64,000 nt of DNA from CAZEHS01 sp964649745 (lineage in GTDB: Bacteria; Bacillota; Clostridia; Peptostreptococcales; Acidaminobacteraceae). Position numbers and translations under genes: made by a program. Positions 8,323 through 15,586 of this stretch are shown piece by piece. Below the pieces are notes generated by a model. That model saw nothing but the letters and a program-made list of their open reading frames with translations. It was not told the origin of the DNA and did no database searches. The stretch's first letter is position 1, and the number at the start of each line of letters is the position of its first letter. Where the stretch lies: positions 12,098 through 76,097 of the forward strand of contig CAZYQI010000016.1 of NCBI GenBank assembly GCA_964649745.1, given 5' to 3'.

Positions 8323-8799
8323 TTACTCTTCAACACGGACCACAAAGACCATTGTCTTGGCAGGCTCTGCACTTTTATCAAAATATCTTGAATAGTTCAT
8401 GGTGATGGTTGCCGTTCCTTTTGAAACACCTTTAACTGTCAGTTCTTTTTTAGCGCCCTCATTATGAATAGGGTGCGCCAGGGCTTCAGCTTTTTCTTTT
8501 TCCGTCGGAGCCATATTAAAGAAGCCGGTTCTAACCGCTTTGTTGTCACCTTCAACCTTAATATTCCAAGAATAGCCGGAGCTCACGTTTTCGTCAACAA
8601 TGATCGACATACTTTCTCCGACCTTAATTTTGTTGACCATATTATTGTATTGCACCTCCCGATCCGGAATCAGTTTATTTCCACTGTTCACGTTGGGCTC
8701 TGCCGTCGCCGCAAATACAACGGCTCCTGTCAACAACGCTAGCGCCAGCACTGTAACACTTACCTTTTTCATGAATTGATTCATCATTTTTTCTACCAT
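8323..8799 (-). CDS. Secreted chagasin-like protease inhibitor (family I42)
   Basis: The frame encodes up to 158 residues; internal methionines at residues 6 and 10 are alternative starts. A signal peptide ends near VVFAATAEP. The mature part has the inhibitor I42 pattern: VGESMSIIVDENVSSGYSWN corresponds to the NPTTGY-W loop, a middle stretch ends in HNEGAKKELTVKG, and GTATITMNYSRYF corresponds to the strand and loop that carry RPW in chagasin. Such proteins block papain-family cysteine proteases. The RPW loop is not conserved here, so inhibitory activity is uncertain. The gene stands alone between the RAYT remnant and a DUF4143 gene. Confidence 0.7.
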   Translation of the reverse strand: MVEKMMNQFMKKVSVTVLALALLTGAVVFAATAEPNVNSGNKLIPDREVQYNNMVNKIKVGESMSIIVDENVSSGYSWNIKVEGDNKAVRTGFFNMAPTEKEKAEALAHPIHNEGAKKELTVKGVSKGTATITMNYSRYFDKSAEPAKTMVFVVRVEE

Positions 8800-8802
8800 C
8801 CT

Positions 8803-9148
8803 TTTACTTTATTTGACCTCATGTCTATTAGACGACTAATCCATTAAATAGTTCCCGATTATTAAATAAACGTTCAACCTTTACTCCAATGAACTGTGAT
8901 CGCCCTTTTGAAACAACCGTTCGGAACCTTCCCTGCCGTTTTTCCTTTCGAGCTTATTTTTGATTTTAATATCAAAATAAAAGAAGGGAGTACCTTAATG
9001 CCTCCTCTGAGTCCTTTTATCTCATCTGTATAAAGTAGTTCCATTATAAAAAAATATTAAATCTTGTATGTTTTCATATCACAACATTAAAACACGCAAG
9101 ATTCTGTATTTTTTCATGGTATACTTATGTTTAAAGAGAGGTGCCATC
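8803..9148. other. AT-rich intergenic region shared in part with 14160-14394
   Basis: No gene is supported. AACAACCGTTCGGAACC (8912-8928) recurs at 14220-14236. The 36 bases before the next start (around 9107-9142) recur almost unchanged before the paralogous gene at 14395. The duplicated DUF4143 genes therefore carry a common leader and probably a common promoter. An inverted repeat TTTTGATTTTAATATCAAAA lies near 8957-8976. Confidence 0.5.
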
Positions 9149-10345
9149 ATGGTTCAAAGAAAACAATACATGGAAAAACTTAAAAAAATGAAAGACAAAA
9201 AAATCATCAAGGTGGTTACCGGTATCCGCCGCTGCGGAAAGTCCACACTGCTTTTGATGTTCCGTGATTATCTGAAAGAATGCGGCATTGAGGAGAACCA
9301 GATTATCTCCGTGAATTTTGAAGACATTGCAAACGAACCTCTTCTTGACTACAGGAAGCTCCATGAATATGTCATAGCGAAGCTTCTTCCCGGAAAAATG
9401 ACCTATGTATTTTTAGATGAAATCCAAAACGTGGCACAGTTTCAAAAAGCGGTCGACAGCATGTTTATTAGAGATGATGTTGATATTTATATCACAGGTT
9501 CAAATGCTCAGATGCTTTCCGGCGAGCTGGCCACACTGCTTTCCGGCAGATATATCGAAATCAGCATGTTACCCCTTTCCTTTGCTGAATATCATGACTT
9601 GCTCGGCGGGGATAAGCGGAGCACATGGAACAGCTATTTCAGAAATGGTGGTTTCCCCTATGTCGCTTCTATTGAAGACGAAGACATCCGTAGGGATTAT
9701 CTGATGGGCATCTATAACACCATATTACTCAAGGATGTCGTTGCGAGAAAACGGATTAGTGATATTCCCTTGCTTGAAAGTGTCATAAAATTTCTTTTTG
9801 ACAATATTGGCAGTATCGTATCTTCAAAGAAAATCGCCGACAGTTTGACCTCTTACGGACGGAAAACAACTTCCGTAACCGTTGAAAGCTATATCGAAGC
9901 ACTTACGGGCGCCTTTGTTCTGTACAAGGCTAACCGGTATGACATCAAGGGCAAGCAGTATCTGAAATCACTTGAAAAATACTATCTTGTGGATATTGGT
10001 CTGCGTCGTATGCTACTGGGAGACAAAAACGCCGATATCGGTCATATCCTTGAAAACATTGTGTATCTAGAGCTTCTGAGGCGCGGCTACACTGTCCACA
10101 TCGGTAAGGTCGACGATAAAGAAATTGATTTTATTGCTGTGATCGGCGGTGATAAGGTTTATTATCAGGTTGCCGCAAGCATTCTCGACCCTGCCACTTT
10201 TGAACGTGAAATAGCTCCCTTGAAAAAGGTAAACGACCACTATCCCAAATTCATATTAACCATGGATGAATTCCCCATGGGTGAAGAAGGTATCAAACAG
10301 GTCAACATTGTGGATTTTCTGCTTGAAAAAGGAACAGGTGAATAG
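9149..10345 (+). CDS. DUF4143-type AAA ATPase (type B, copy 1)
   Basis: The gene encodes 398 residues from ATG 9149, after AAAGAGAGGTG. Walker A is GIRRCGKST near residue 25 and Walker B is YVFLDEIQN near 90, followed by YITGSNAQMLSG. The C-terminal DUF4143 part keeps EIDFIAV, but the expected nuclease ExK reads VYYQVA, so the catalytic lysine seems lost. By eye about nine in ten residues match the copy at 14395-15579, and the upstream ~40 bases match as well, so one is a recent duplicate of the other. Members of this family are often mobile or strain-specific; their physiological role is not established. Confidence 0.88.
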   Translation: MVQRKQYMEKLKKMKDKKIIKVVTGIRRCGKSTLLLMFRDYLKECGIEENQIISVNFEDIANEPLLDYRKLHEYVIAKLLPGKMTYVFLDEIQNVAQFQKAVDSMFIRDDVDIYITGSNAQMLSGELATLLSGRYIEISMLPLSFAEYHDLLGGDKRSTWNSYFRNGGFPYVASIEDEDIRRDYLMGIYNTILLKDVVARKRISDIPLLESVIKFLFDNIGSIVSSKKIADSLTSYGRKTTSVTVESYIEALTGAFVLYKANRYDIKGKQYLKSLEKYYLVDIGLRRMLLGDKNADIGHILENIVYLELLRRGYTVHIGKVDDKEIDFIAVIGGDKVYYQVAASILDPATFEREIAPLKKVNDHYPKFILTMDEFPMGEEGIKQVNIVDFLLEKGTGE

Positions 10346-10401
10346 GGTTTCTTCATTTGGGTATCTTCCAAAATAGAGATACACCTTCGAAAGGAGCTCC
10401 T

Positions 10402-11280
10402 ATGAAAAACCGGGCAAGCGCTACAGCAGAAGGGGTCGCTTATATGCGGTATTATGAATCCCAAAGGCCCGAATCCCAGAGAATATGCAACGATTACCTT
10501 GCATACAGTTTCTCAGCCTGGTGGGTGAAGCTTGCGGCGAAGCTGTGCAGTCCTTTCCCTCTCTCATTCATGGACTGGGCCATGGAGCAAAAGGGAGTTG
10601 GCATATCTGGGTTTTTAGCGGTGCGAACACGGCTGTTTGATGATTTTGTTTTGGAACAAATCCGGTCGGGGGCTGAACAATACGTGATCCTGGGAGCAGG
10701 GCTCGATTCCCGCGCCTACCGTTTTGCAGATAACATGGGTGCTGTGAATGTGTTTGAGATTGATCATCCTCTGTCGCAATCAGTTAAAAAAGAGCGGGTA
10801 CTAAAACATTTCGGCAGTCTGCCGCTCCATGTTCGCTATGTATCGGTGGATTTCACAAAGGATAATCTGCTGACATCGCTGAAAAACGCAGGATACGACG
10901 CCTCTCTGAAAACCATTTTCACCTTTGAAGGGGTAACCATGTATCTTGACGATGGGGCTGTCAGAAGCACTTTGGGCTTCATTCTTAACCACTCCGGCAT
11001 AGGGTCCGCAGTTATGCTTGATTATGTTTATTCGGAAGCATTGAACGGGAAAATCAAAAGTAAGGTAATCGCACATATGAACAGCCTGAAATTCATTTTT
11101 CATGAATCCATTAATTTTGGCATCGGAATTGGACAGGTTAAAGGATTCCTGAAAGAAGTTGGCTTCGAATCGGCTGAAGACTTTCCCCCAGACAAATTGT
11201 ATGATCTGTATTTGAAGCCCTGCACTCCAAACCGGTCCATATCTGATGTATATGGCATTGCCATCGGGCGAAAAACTTAA
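10402..11280 (+). CDS. SAM-dependent methyltransferase, LCM/TIGR00027 type
   Basis: The gene encodes 292 residues from ATG 10402, preceded by AAGGAGCTCC; the frame extends upstream without a ribosome site. SAM-binding motif I is VILGAGLDSRAYRF (near residue 91), followed by the acidic motif EIDHP and FTFEGVTMYL, the signature of the leucine carboxyl methyltransferase-like family (PF04072, TIGR00027). Members methylate carboxyl or hydroxyl groups, often in polyketide or secondary metabolism, but the substrate cannot be read from the sequence. No biosynthetic neighbours are present. It lies 56 bases after the DUF4143 gene and upstream of tRNA-Ala. Confidence 0.85.
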   Translation: MKNRASATAEGVAYMRYYESQRPESQRICNDYLAYSFSAWWVKLAAKLCSPFPLSFMDWAMEQKGVGISGFLAVRTRLFDDFVLEQIRSGAEQYVILGAGLDSRAYRFADNMGAVNVFEIDHPLSQSVKKERVLKHFGSLPLHVRYVSVDFTKDNLLTSLKNAGYDASLKTIFTFEGVTMYLDDGAVRSTLGFILNHSGIGSAVMLDYVYSEALNGKIKSKVIAHMNSLKFIFHESINFGIGIGQVKGFLKEVGFESAEDFPPDKLYDLYLKPCTPNRSISDVYGIAIGRKT

Positions 11281-11295
11281 TTAACCATCATCCAT

Positions 11296-11371
11296 GTGGC
11301 ATTAGCTCAGCTGGGAGAGCGCAGCGTTCGCAATGCTGAGGCCAGGAGTTCGATCCTCCTATGCTCCACCA
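11296..11371 (+). tRNA. tRNA-Ala (anticodon CGC)
   Basis: The 76-nt cloverleaf has D-arm GCTCAGCTGGGAGAGC, anticodon arm CAGCG-TTCGCAA-TGCTG with anticodon CGC, T-arm AGGAG-TTCGATC-CTCCT, and an encoded CCA. The acceptor GTGGCAT/ATGCTCC contains the alanine identity pair G3-U70 but also a U2-C71 mismatch. The mismatch is unusual and could mean a weakened gene. Confidence 0.9.
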
Positions 11372-11373
11372 GA

Positions 11374-11414
11374 AAGACCAGCTGTCGGTTTTATATCGTC
11401 AGCTGGTCTTTTTC
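11374..11414 (+). terminator. Intrinsic terminator after tRNA-Ala
   Basis: AAAGACCAGCTG pairs with CAGCTGGTCTTT, followed by TTTCG; the inverted repeat starts 2 bases after the tRNA CCA end. Confidence 0.8.
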
Positions 11415-11432
11415 GTTAAACAGTGATCAGAA

Positions 11433-11500
11433 ACGGCAGCTTGTTCCTGCCGTGAGTATAGCGTGTCATGTCGATTGGTAGATTAGGCAGTGCCTGTCCC
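11433..11500 (+). repeat. REP-like element copy 2
   Basis: A hairpin ACGGCAG-CTTGTTC-CTGCCGT is followed by GAGTATAGCG and ends in GATTAGGCAGTGCCTGTCCC. The layout is shared with the copies at 11677 and 14085. Confidence 0.6.
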
Positions 11501-11502
11501 GT

Positions 11503-11646
11503 TCATTCATAAACATACGGATCTTCCTTTGATACTGATTTTGCTATGCCGGCCTTTTTATCAAACACAATAACATGCGTATATTCGTCTTTATCATCTG
11601 AACAAAACGGGCATTTTGAATAATCAGATTCATCATAAACAGCCAT
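11503..11646 (-). CDS. Possible small zinc-ribbon-like protein, 47 residues
   Basis: A 48-codon frame (ATG 11646, TGA 11503-11505) encodes an acidic peptide beginning MAVYDESDYSKCPFCSDDKD and ending EDPYVYE. The CPFC knuckle resembles half of a zinc ribbon. Composition looks protein-like, but the ribosome site (GGCGG) is weak and the frame is wedged between two REP-like elements, so it may be a remnant of a larger gene. No family is recognised. Confidence 0.35.
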   Translation of the reverse strand: MAVYDESDYSKCPFCSDDKDEYTHVIVFDKKAGIAKSVSKEDPYVYE

Positions 11647-11676
11647 TTCGAACCGCCACTATATTTTTCCATAAAT

Positions 11677-11750
11677 AGGTAGTTTGTATTCCTGTCGTAA
11701 GTATAGCATATTCTGTCGATTAGGTGGATAGGTAGTGCCTGGCCCCTTTC
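11677..11750 (+). repeat. REP-like element copy 3
   Basis: GGTAGTTTGTATTCCTGTCG degenerates the first hairpin of copies 2 and 6. It is followed by TAAGTATAGCATATT and GTCGATTAGGTGGATAGGTA GTGCCTGGCCCC. Confidence 0.6.
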
Positions 11751-11839
11751 TTTCCATAAGTCAGGTTTTCAAGCCTGACACCATATGTGTGTTCGAATGT
11801 GTTTTCAACCAATCGGTAACAACACCTTCATAAAGTCTT

Positions 11840-13456
11840 CTATAGGCCGTTTGTATAGATAGGGGCGATTACAACTTCCCCTTTATCATTGATGTATCCG
11901 ATTCTGCCATCAATCTCAACACGAGCTAATCCGCATTTATTGAAGTCCAAAGCCATGCTAAACTCAAACGGAATCACTACCTTCCCCGTTTTGTCGACAA
12001 AGCCGCATTTACCTCCTTTAGCAACGAGAGCCAATCCATTCTCGGCGAAAGAGAATGCATAGTCGTATTGGAAAGGGATTACTACTTTACCTGTTTTGTC
12101 TATGTAGCCTTCTTTTCCGTCTGATTTAACGGCTGCCAACCCATTGTCAGAAAAATGGTCTACTTCTTCATATTGAAGAGGGATCACTACGGCTCCGGTC
12201 TTGTCGATATAGCCAGACTTACCGTCCAACACTACAGGAGCCAATCCATTGCTGGAAAAGTATACTGCACGGTCATATTCAGGCTCAATGACAATTCTGC
12301 CCGTTTCATCGATGCAACCCCATTTACCATCTACTTTAACGGATGCTAATCCATTGTAACTATATGAATTTGCACCTTCAAATTGTAAGGGAATAACCTG
12401 TACTCCACTTTTATTAATATATCCGTATTTCTTGTCGTTTTCAACCAAAGCCAATCCATTGTCAGAAAACGAGATGGTGTAATCAAATTTCGGTTCAATT
12501 ACCCACTGGCCCTTATCATTGATATAGCCCATTTTATCGCCGACTTTGACCGCCGCTAATCCATTATTAGAAAACCAAAACGCCTCATCAAATCGAGGTG
12601 CAATGCCCCATTGTCCCGTTGCATTGATGAAGCCCATCTTTCCATTGGCTTCGGCTGCAGCGAGCCCATTGTTTGTAAAACGACTTATAGAGTCAAACTG
12701 AAATGCAATTACCTCCGTCCCCATTTTGTCGATACAGCCCCATTTCCCAAACATTTCAACAATGAGCAGTTGTGACACATCCATTTCCTTCGCTAACGAA
12801 GGGCTGATGTTGATAAGACCATGCTTCTCTGCCTGAATAGCAATGATTTTTATCACCTGTTCCTCAGACATCTCTGCTTTTGGTCGGTAAGTCAAGTCAG
12901 AAAAGCCATTGATTGCTCTGCTGTCGCTGAGTGATTTGACATAGGGCATTGCAAAATCTGATATCTCCGAACTATCAAGGTATCTAGAAGCATACCCATA
13001 CGCTACCTTTTGGGATTCGAGTACTTCTTCCGCCCTACCAATCATCGTAGCGATTTGCTCACGATTTGCATGGGCGTAAGGTGCAAATGACGTTTCTGAC
13101 GTTCCCGTCACTACACCCATCGAATTAGCCATCCTGACAGCCGGATTATCTGTATCGGTGAACTGCTCCGGTTCATCCTTCAGCACTTTATTATTCTCTG
13201 CCGCAGCCGCTTTCATATACGCAACAATCAGTTCACAAAAATTTTCTCGGGTGATGGGCTCTTTCAAGGAGTTATCTGCCAGCATCGTCTGAGGAATCAG
13301 GTCTGCTGCCTCCAGGGCATCCACATATGGGCGTGCCCAATCACTGCAATTAATTTCGGAGAGACTTTCAACAATTTTCGGCTGGCTACACGCAACAAGG
13401 CAGACAGAAAACAGAATTGCATGAACTATGGTGATTCTCAGTTTGTTTCCTTTCAT
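11840..13456 (-). CDS. SLH- and WG-repeat lipoprotein
   Basis: The gene encodes 538 residues from ATG 13456, preceded by AGGAACC. A lipoprotein signal with lipobox LVAC (Cys 23) is followed by SLH-like repeats over about residues 35-210 (DWARPYVDALEAADLIP, then ITRENFCELIVAYMKAA, then SSEISDFAMPYVKSLSD). From about 225 to the end run roughly eight WG repeats (PF14903), each like NGLAAVK-DGK-GYIDKTGKVVIP. WG repeats occur in surface and peptidoglycan-associated proteins of unclear function. The product should be anchored to the membrane and reach the wall. A perfect 237-bp tandem duplication covers its first ~120 bp and its upstream region. Confidence 0.88.
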   Translation of the reverse strand: MKGNKLRITIVHAILFSVCLVACSQPKIVESLSEINCSDWARPYVDALEAADLIPQTMLADNSLKEPITRENFCELIVAYMKAAAAENNKVLKDEPEQFTDTDNPAVRMANSMGVVTGTSETSFAPYAHANREQIATMIGRAEEVLESQKVAYGYASRYLDSSEISDFAMPYVKSLSDSRAINGFSDLTYRPKAEMSEEQVIKIIAIQAEKHGLINISPSLAKEMDVSQLLIVEMFGKWGCIDKMGTEVIAFQFDSISRFTNNGLAAAEANGKMGFINATGQWGIAPRFDEAFWFSNNGLAAVKVGDKMGYINDKGQWVIEPKFDYTISFSDNGLALVENDKKYGYINKSGVQVIPLQFEGANSYSYNGLASVKVDGKWGCIDETGRIVIEPEYDRAVYFSSNGLAPVVLDGKSGYIDKTGAVVIPLQYEEVDHFSDNGLAAVKSDGKEGYIDKTGKVVIPFQYDYAFSFAENGLALVAKGGKCGFVDKTGKVVIPFEFSMALDFNKCGLARVEIDGRIGYINDKGEVVIAPIYTNGL

Positions 13457-13506
13457 AGGAACCTCCGTTTCTGAATCTTTAACATCTTCAAAGGTGAAGC
13501 AAATGG

Positions 13507-13567
13507 GTCAGGCACTACCTATCAACTTATTTTGTTGATTAGGTGGATAGGTAGTACCTGACCCCTT
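13507..13567. repeat. REP-like palindrome copy 4
   Basis: TCAGGCACTACCTATC and GATAGGTAGTACCTGA are near-perfect inverted arms around AACTTATTTTGTTGATTAGG. It shares GGTGGATAGGTAGT-CCTGACC with the other REP-like elements. Confidence 0.75.
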
Positions 13568-13693
13568 TCGCATCCAATCACTGCAATTAATTTCGGAGAG
13601 ACTTTCAACAATTTTCGGCTGGCTACACGCAACAAGGCAGACAGAAAACAGAATTGCATGAACTATGGTGATTCTCAGTTTGTTTCCTTTCAT
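13508..13693 (-). pseudogene. Truncated 5' copy of the WG-repeat lipoprotein gene
   Basis: The start, signal peptide and lipobox (MKGNKLRITIVHAILFSVCL and on to SEINCSDW, 40 residues) are exactly those of the downstream lipoprotein. The frame then enters the REP-like palindrome and stops after 21 foreign residues. It is the by-product of the 237-bp tandem duplication. It keeps the ribosome binding site, so a 61-residue lipopeptide might be made. Confidence 0.85.
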
Positions 13694-13743
13694 AGGAACC
13701 TCCGTTTCTGAATCTTTAACATCTTCAAAGGTGAAGCAAATGG

Positions 13744-13804
13744 GTCAGGCACTACCTATCAACTTATTTTGTTGATTAGGTGGATAGGTAGTACCTGACC
13801 CCTT
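13744..13804. repeat. REP-like palindrome copy 5
   Basis: This is the exact duplicate of copy 4, carried by the second unit of the 237-bp tandem duplication. Confidence 0.75.
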
Positions 13805-13846
13805 TCGCATCATAGTGCGATCTCCCCCAGTGGTTGAAAGCAGGCA

Positions 13847-14078
13847 TTACCCAACTCTGTTATTAATTCTCAATGCAGTTTCAATATTTACATATTCTTC
13901 GCCATATTTCAACACAATAATTAATCTAACCCTCTGTCAGGGTTTCAACTCCTTGTTTTCGGTATCCGTTTGAATATCCAGTCCTTATTATTTCCCCAAT
14001 AAATAACATGATCAATGCTCCAGGATAATTGATCCGAGGTTTTCTTGGCGTTTGCGTTCTCCTGTTATTCTACTCAAT
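13847..14078 (-). pseudogene. Possible degraded gene
   Basis: Two protein-like minus-strand fragments occur in different frames. One reads KKTSDQLSWSIDHVIYWGNN and on to IPKTRS before a stop; the other reads VLKYGEEYVNIETALRINNR, then VG and a stop. They could be the remains of one frameshifted gene. No family is recognised and no start can be set. Confidence 0.3.
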
Positions 14079-14084
14079 AGAAAA

Positions 14085-14151
14085 ACGGCAGTTTATTCCT
14101 GCCGTTAGTACAGCATATTTAGTCAGTCAGGCGGATAGGTAGTGCCTGACC
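14085..14151 (+). repeat. REP-like element copy 6
   Basis: A perfect hairpin ACGGCAG-TTTATTC-CTGCCGT is followed by TAGTACAGCATATTT and GGCGGATAGGTAGTGCCTGA CC. This is the best preserved member of the family. Confidence 0.65.
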
Positions 14152-14238
14152 GCTTTTGCTTCACTACTCTTGGCTTCAGGTTTACAGCTTAGTCACCATT
14201 TGTCTGTTTCTTCCATCAGAACAACCGTTCGGAACCGT

Positions 14239-14280
14239 CCCTGCCGGTTTATCCCTGCCGGTTTATCCCTGCCGGTTTAT
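14239..14280 (+). repeat. Three tandem copies of a 14-bp unit
   Basis: CCCTGCCGGTTTAT occurs three times without change, directly downstream of the AACAACCGTTCGGAACC motif shared with the upstream region of the 9149 gene. There the corresponding stretch has only one unit-like sequence (CCCTGCCGTTTTTC). Confidence 0.95.
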
Positions 14281-14394
14281 CTGCTTTTAGCCTGTAAAAA
14301 TCGAATAATCGCAATATTTTTATATTGCACTATAATAATTTGTGCTATATCATATTTTTTCATGATATACTTGTATTTAAAGAGAGGTGTCTTA

Positions 14395-15579
14395 ATGGTT
14401 AATAGAAAACAATACATGGAAAAACTGATAAAAATGAAAGACAAAAAAATCATAAAGGTGGTTACGGGTATCCGTCGCTGTGGAAAGTCCACACTGCTTC
14501 TGATGTTCCGCGATCATCTGAAAGAATGCGGCGTAGACGACAGTCAGATTATATCAGTGAACTTTGAGGATGTTGCAAACGAACCTTTACTTGACTACAG
14601 AAAGCTCCATGAGTATGTTAACCAGCGGCTTATTCCCGGCAAAATGTCCTATGTGTTTTTAGATGAAATCCAAAATGTGCCGCAGTTTCAAAAGGCGGTG
14701 GACAGCTTGTTTATCAAAGATAATGTTGATGTTTATATCACAGGTTCAAACGCTCAGATGCTTTCCGGCGAGCTAGCCACACTGCTTTCCGGTAGGTATA
14801 TCGAAATCAGTATGTTGCCCTTTTCCTTTGCTGAATATCATGAAATGGTCGGTGGAAATAAGCGTGATGCATGGACCCGCTACTTCAGAAATGGCGGTTT
14901 CCCCTATGCCGCTACTATCGAAGAGGATGACATCCGCAGGGATTATCTGATGGGCATCTATAACACGGTCTTACTCAAGGATGTTGTAGCGAGAAAACGG
15001 ATCAGTGATATACCCTTGCTTGAAAGTGTTATTAAATTTATTTTTGATAATATTGGCAGTATCGTATCTTCAAAGAAAATTGCAGACTGCTTGACCTCTT
15101 ATGGACGGAAAACAACTTCCGTAACCGTTGAAAGCTATATCGAAGCACTTACGGGGGCCTTTGTTCTTTACAAGGCTAACCGGTATGATGTCAAGGGCAA
15201 GCAATATCTGAAATCCCTTGAAAAATACTATCTTGTGGATATTGGTCTGCGCCGTATGCTGCTAGGAGATAAAAAAGCCGATATCGGTCATATTCTTGAA
15301 AACATTGTGTATCTGGAGCTTCTTAGACGCGGTTATACGGTCCACATCGGTAAGATTGACGAAAAAGAAATCGATTTTATTGCTGTGCTCGGCGGTGATA
15401 AGGTTTATTATCAGGTTGCCGCAAGCATTCTCGACCCATCCACCTTTGAACGTGAAATAGCTCCCCTGAAAAAGGTGAACGACCATTATCCAAAATTCAT
15501 ATTAACTCTGGATGAGCTTCCCATGGGCGAAGAAGGTATCAAACAGGTCAATATTGTGGATTTTCTGCTTGAAGAATAG
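14395..15579 (+). CDS. DUF4143-type AAA ATPase (type B, copy 2)
   Basis: The gene encodes 394 residues from ATG 14395, after AAAGAGAGGTG; the open frame upstream of it is not needed and lacks a ribosome site. It has the same Walker A (GIRRCGKST), Walker B (YVFLDEIQN) and DUF4143 tail (EIDFIAV..YYQVA) as the 9149-10345 gene. Most differences are conservative and cluster around residues 70-80 and 155-180, which argues for both copies having stayed under selection. Its stop is 7 bases from the convergent sbcC stop, with no terminator between them, so the transcripts may overlap. Confidence 0.88.
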   Translation: MVNRKQYMEKLIKMKDKKIIKVVTGIRRCGKSTLLLMFRDHLKECGVDDSQIISVNFEDVANEPLLDYRKLHEYVNQRLIPGKMSYVFLDEIQNVPQFQKAVDSLFIKDNVDVYITGSNAQMLSGELATLLSGRYIEISMLPFSFAEYHEMVGGNKRDAWTRYFRNGGFPYAATIEEDDIRRDYLMGIYNTVLLKDVVARKRISDIPLLESVIKFIFDNIGSIVSSKKIADCLTSYGRKTTSVTVESYIEALTGAFVLYKANRYDVKGKQYLKSLEKYYLVDIGLRRMLLGDKKADIGHILENIVYLELLRRGYTVHIGKIDEKEIDFIAVLGGDKVYYQVAASILDPSTFEREIAPLKKVNDHYPKFILTLDELPMGEEGIKQVNIVDFLLEE

Positions 15580-15586
15580 AAATCAC

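Larger units (their letters stand above)
13337..13810. repeat. Perfect tandem duplication, two copies of 237 bp
   Basis: Bases 13337-13573 are repeated as 13574-13810 with no difference I can see. Each unit contains the first ~40 codons of the WG-repeat lipoprotein gene (minus strand), its ribosome binding site and leader, and one REP-like palindrome. Perfect identity suggests a very recent event. Confidence 0.95.

Noticed and set aside
13337..14280. Possible CRISPR array
   Set aside because: Repeats here are a single tandem duplication, REP-like palindromes and a 14-bp triple without spacers; no cas genes occur.
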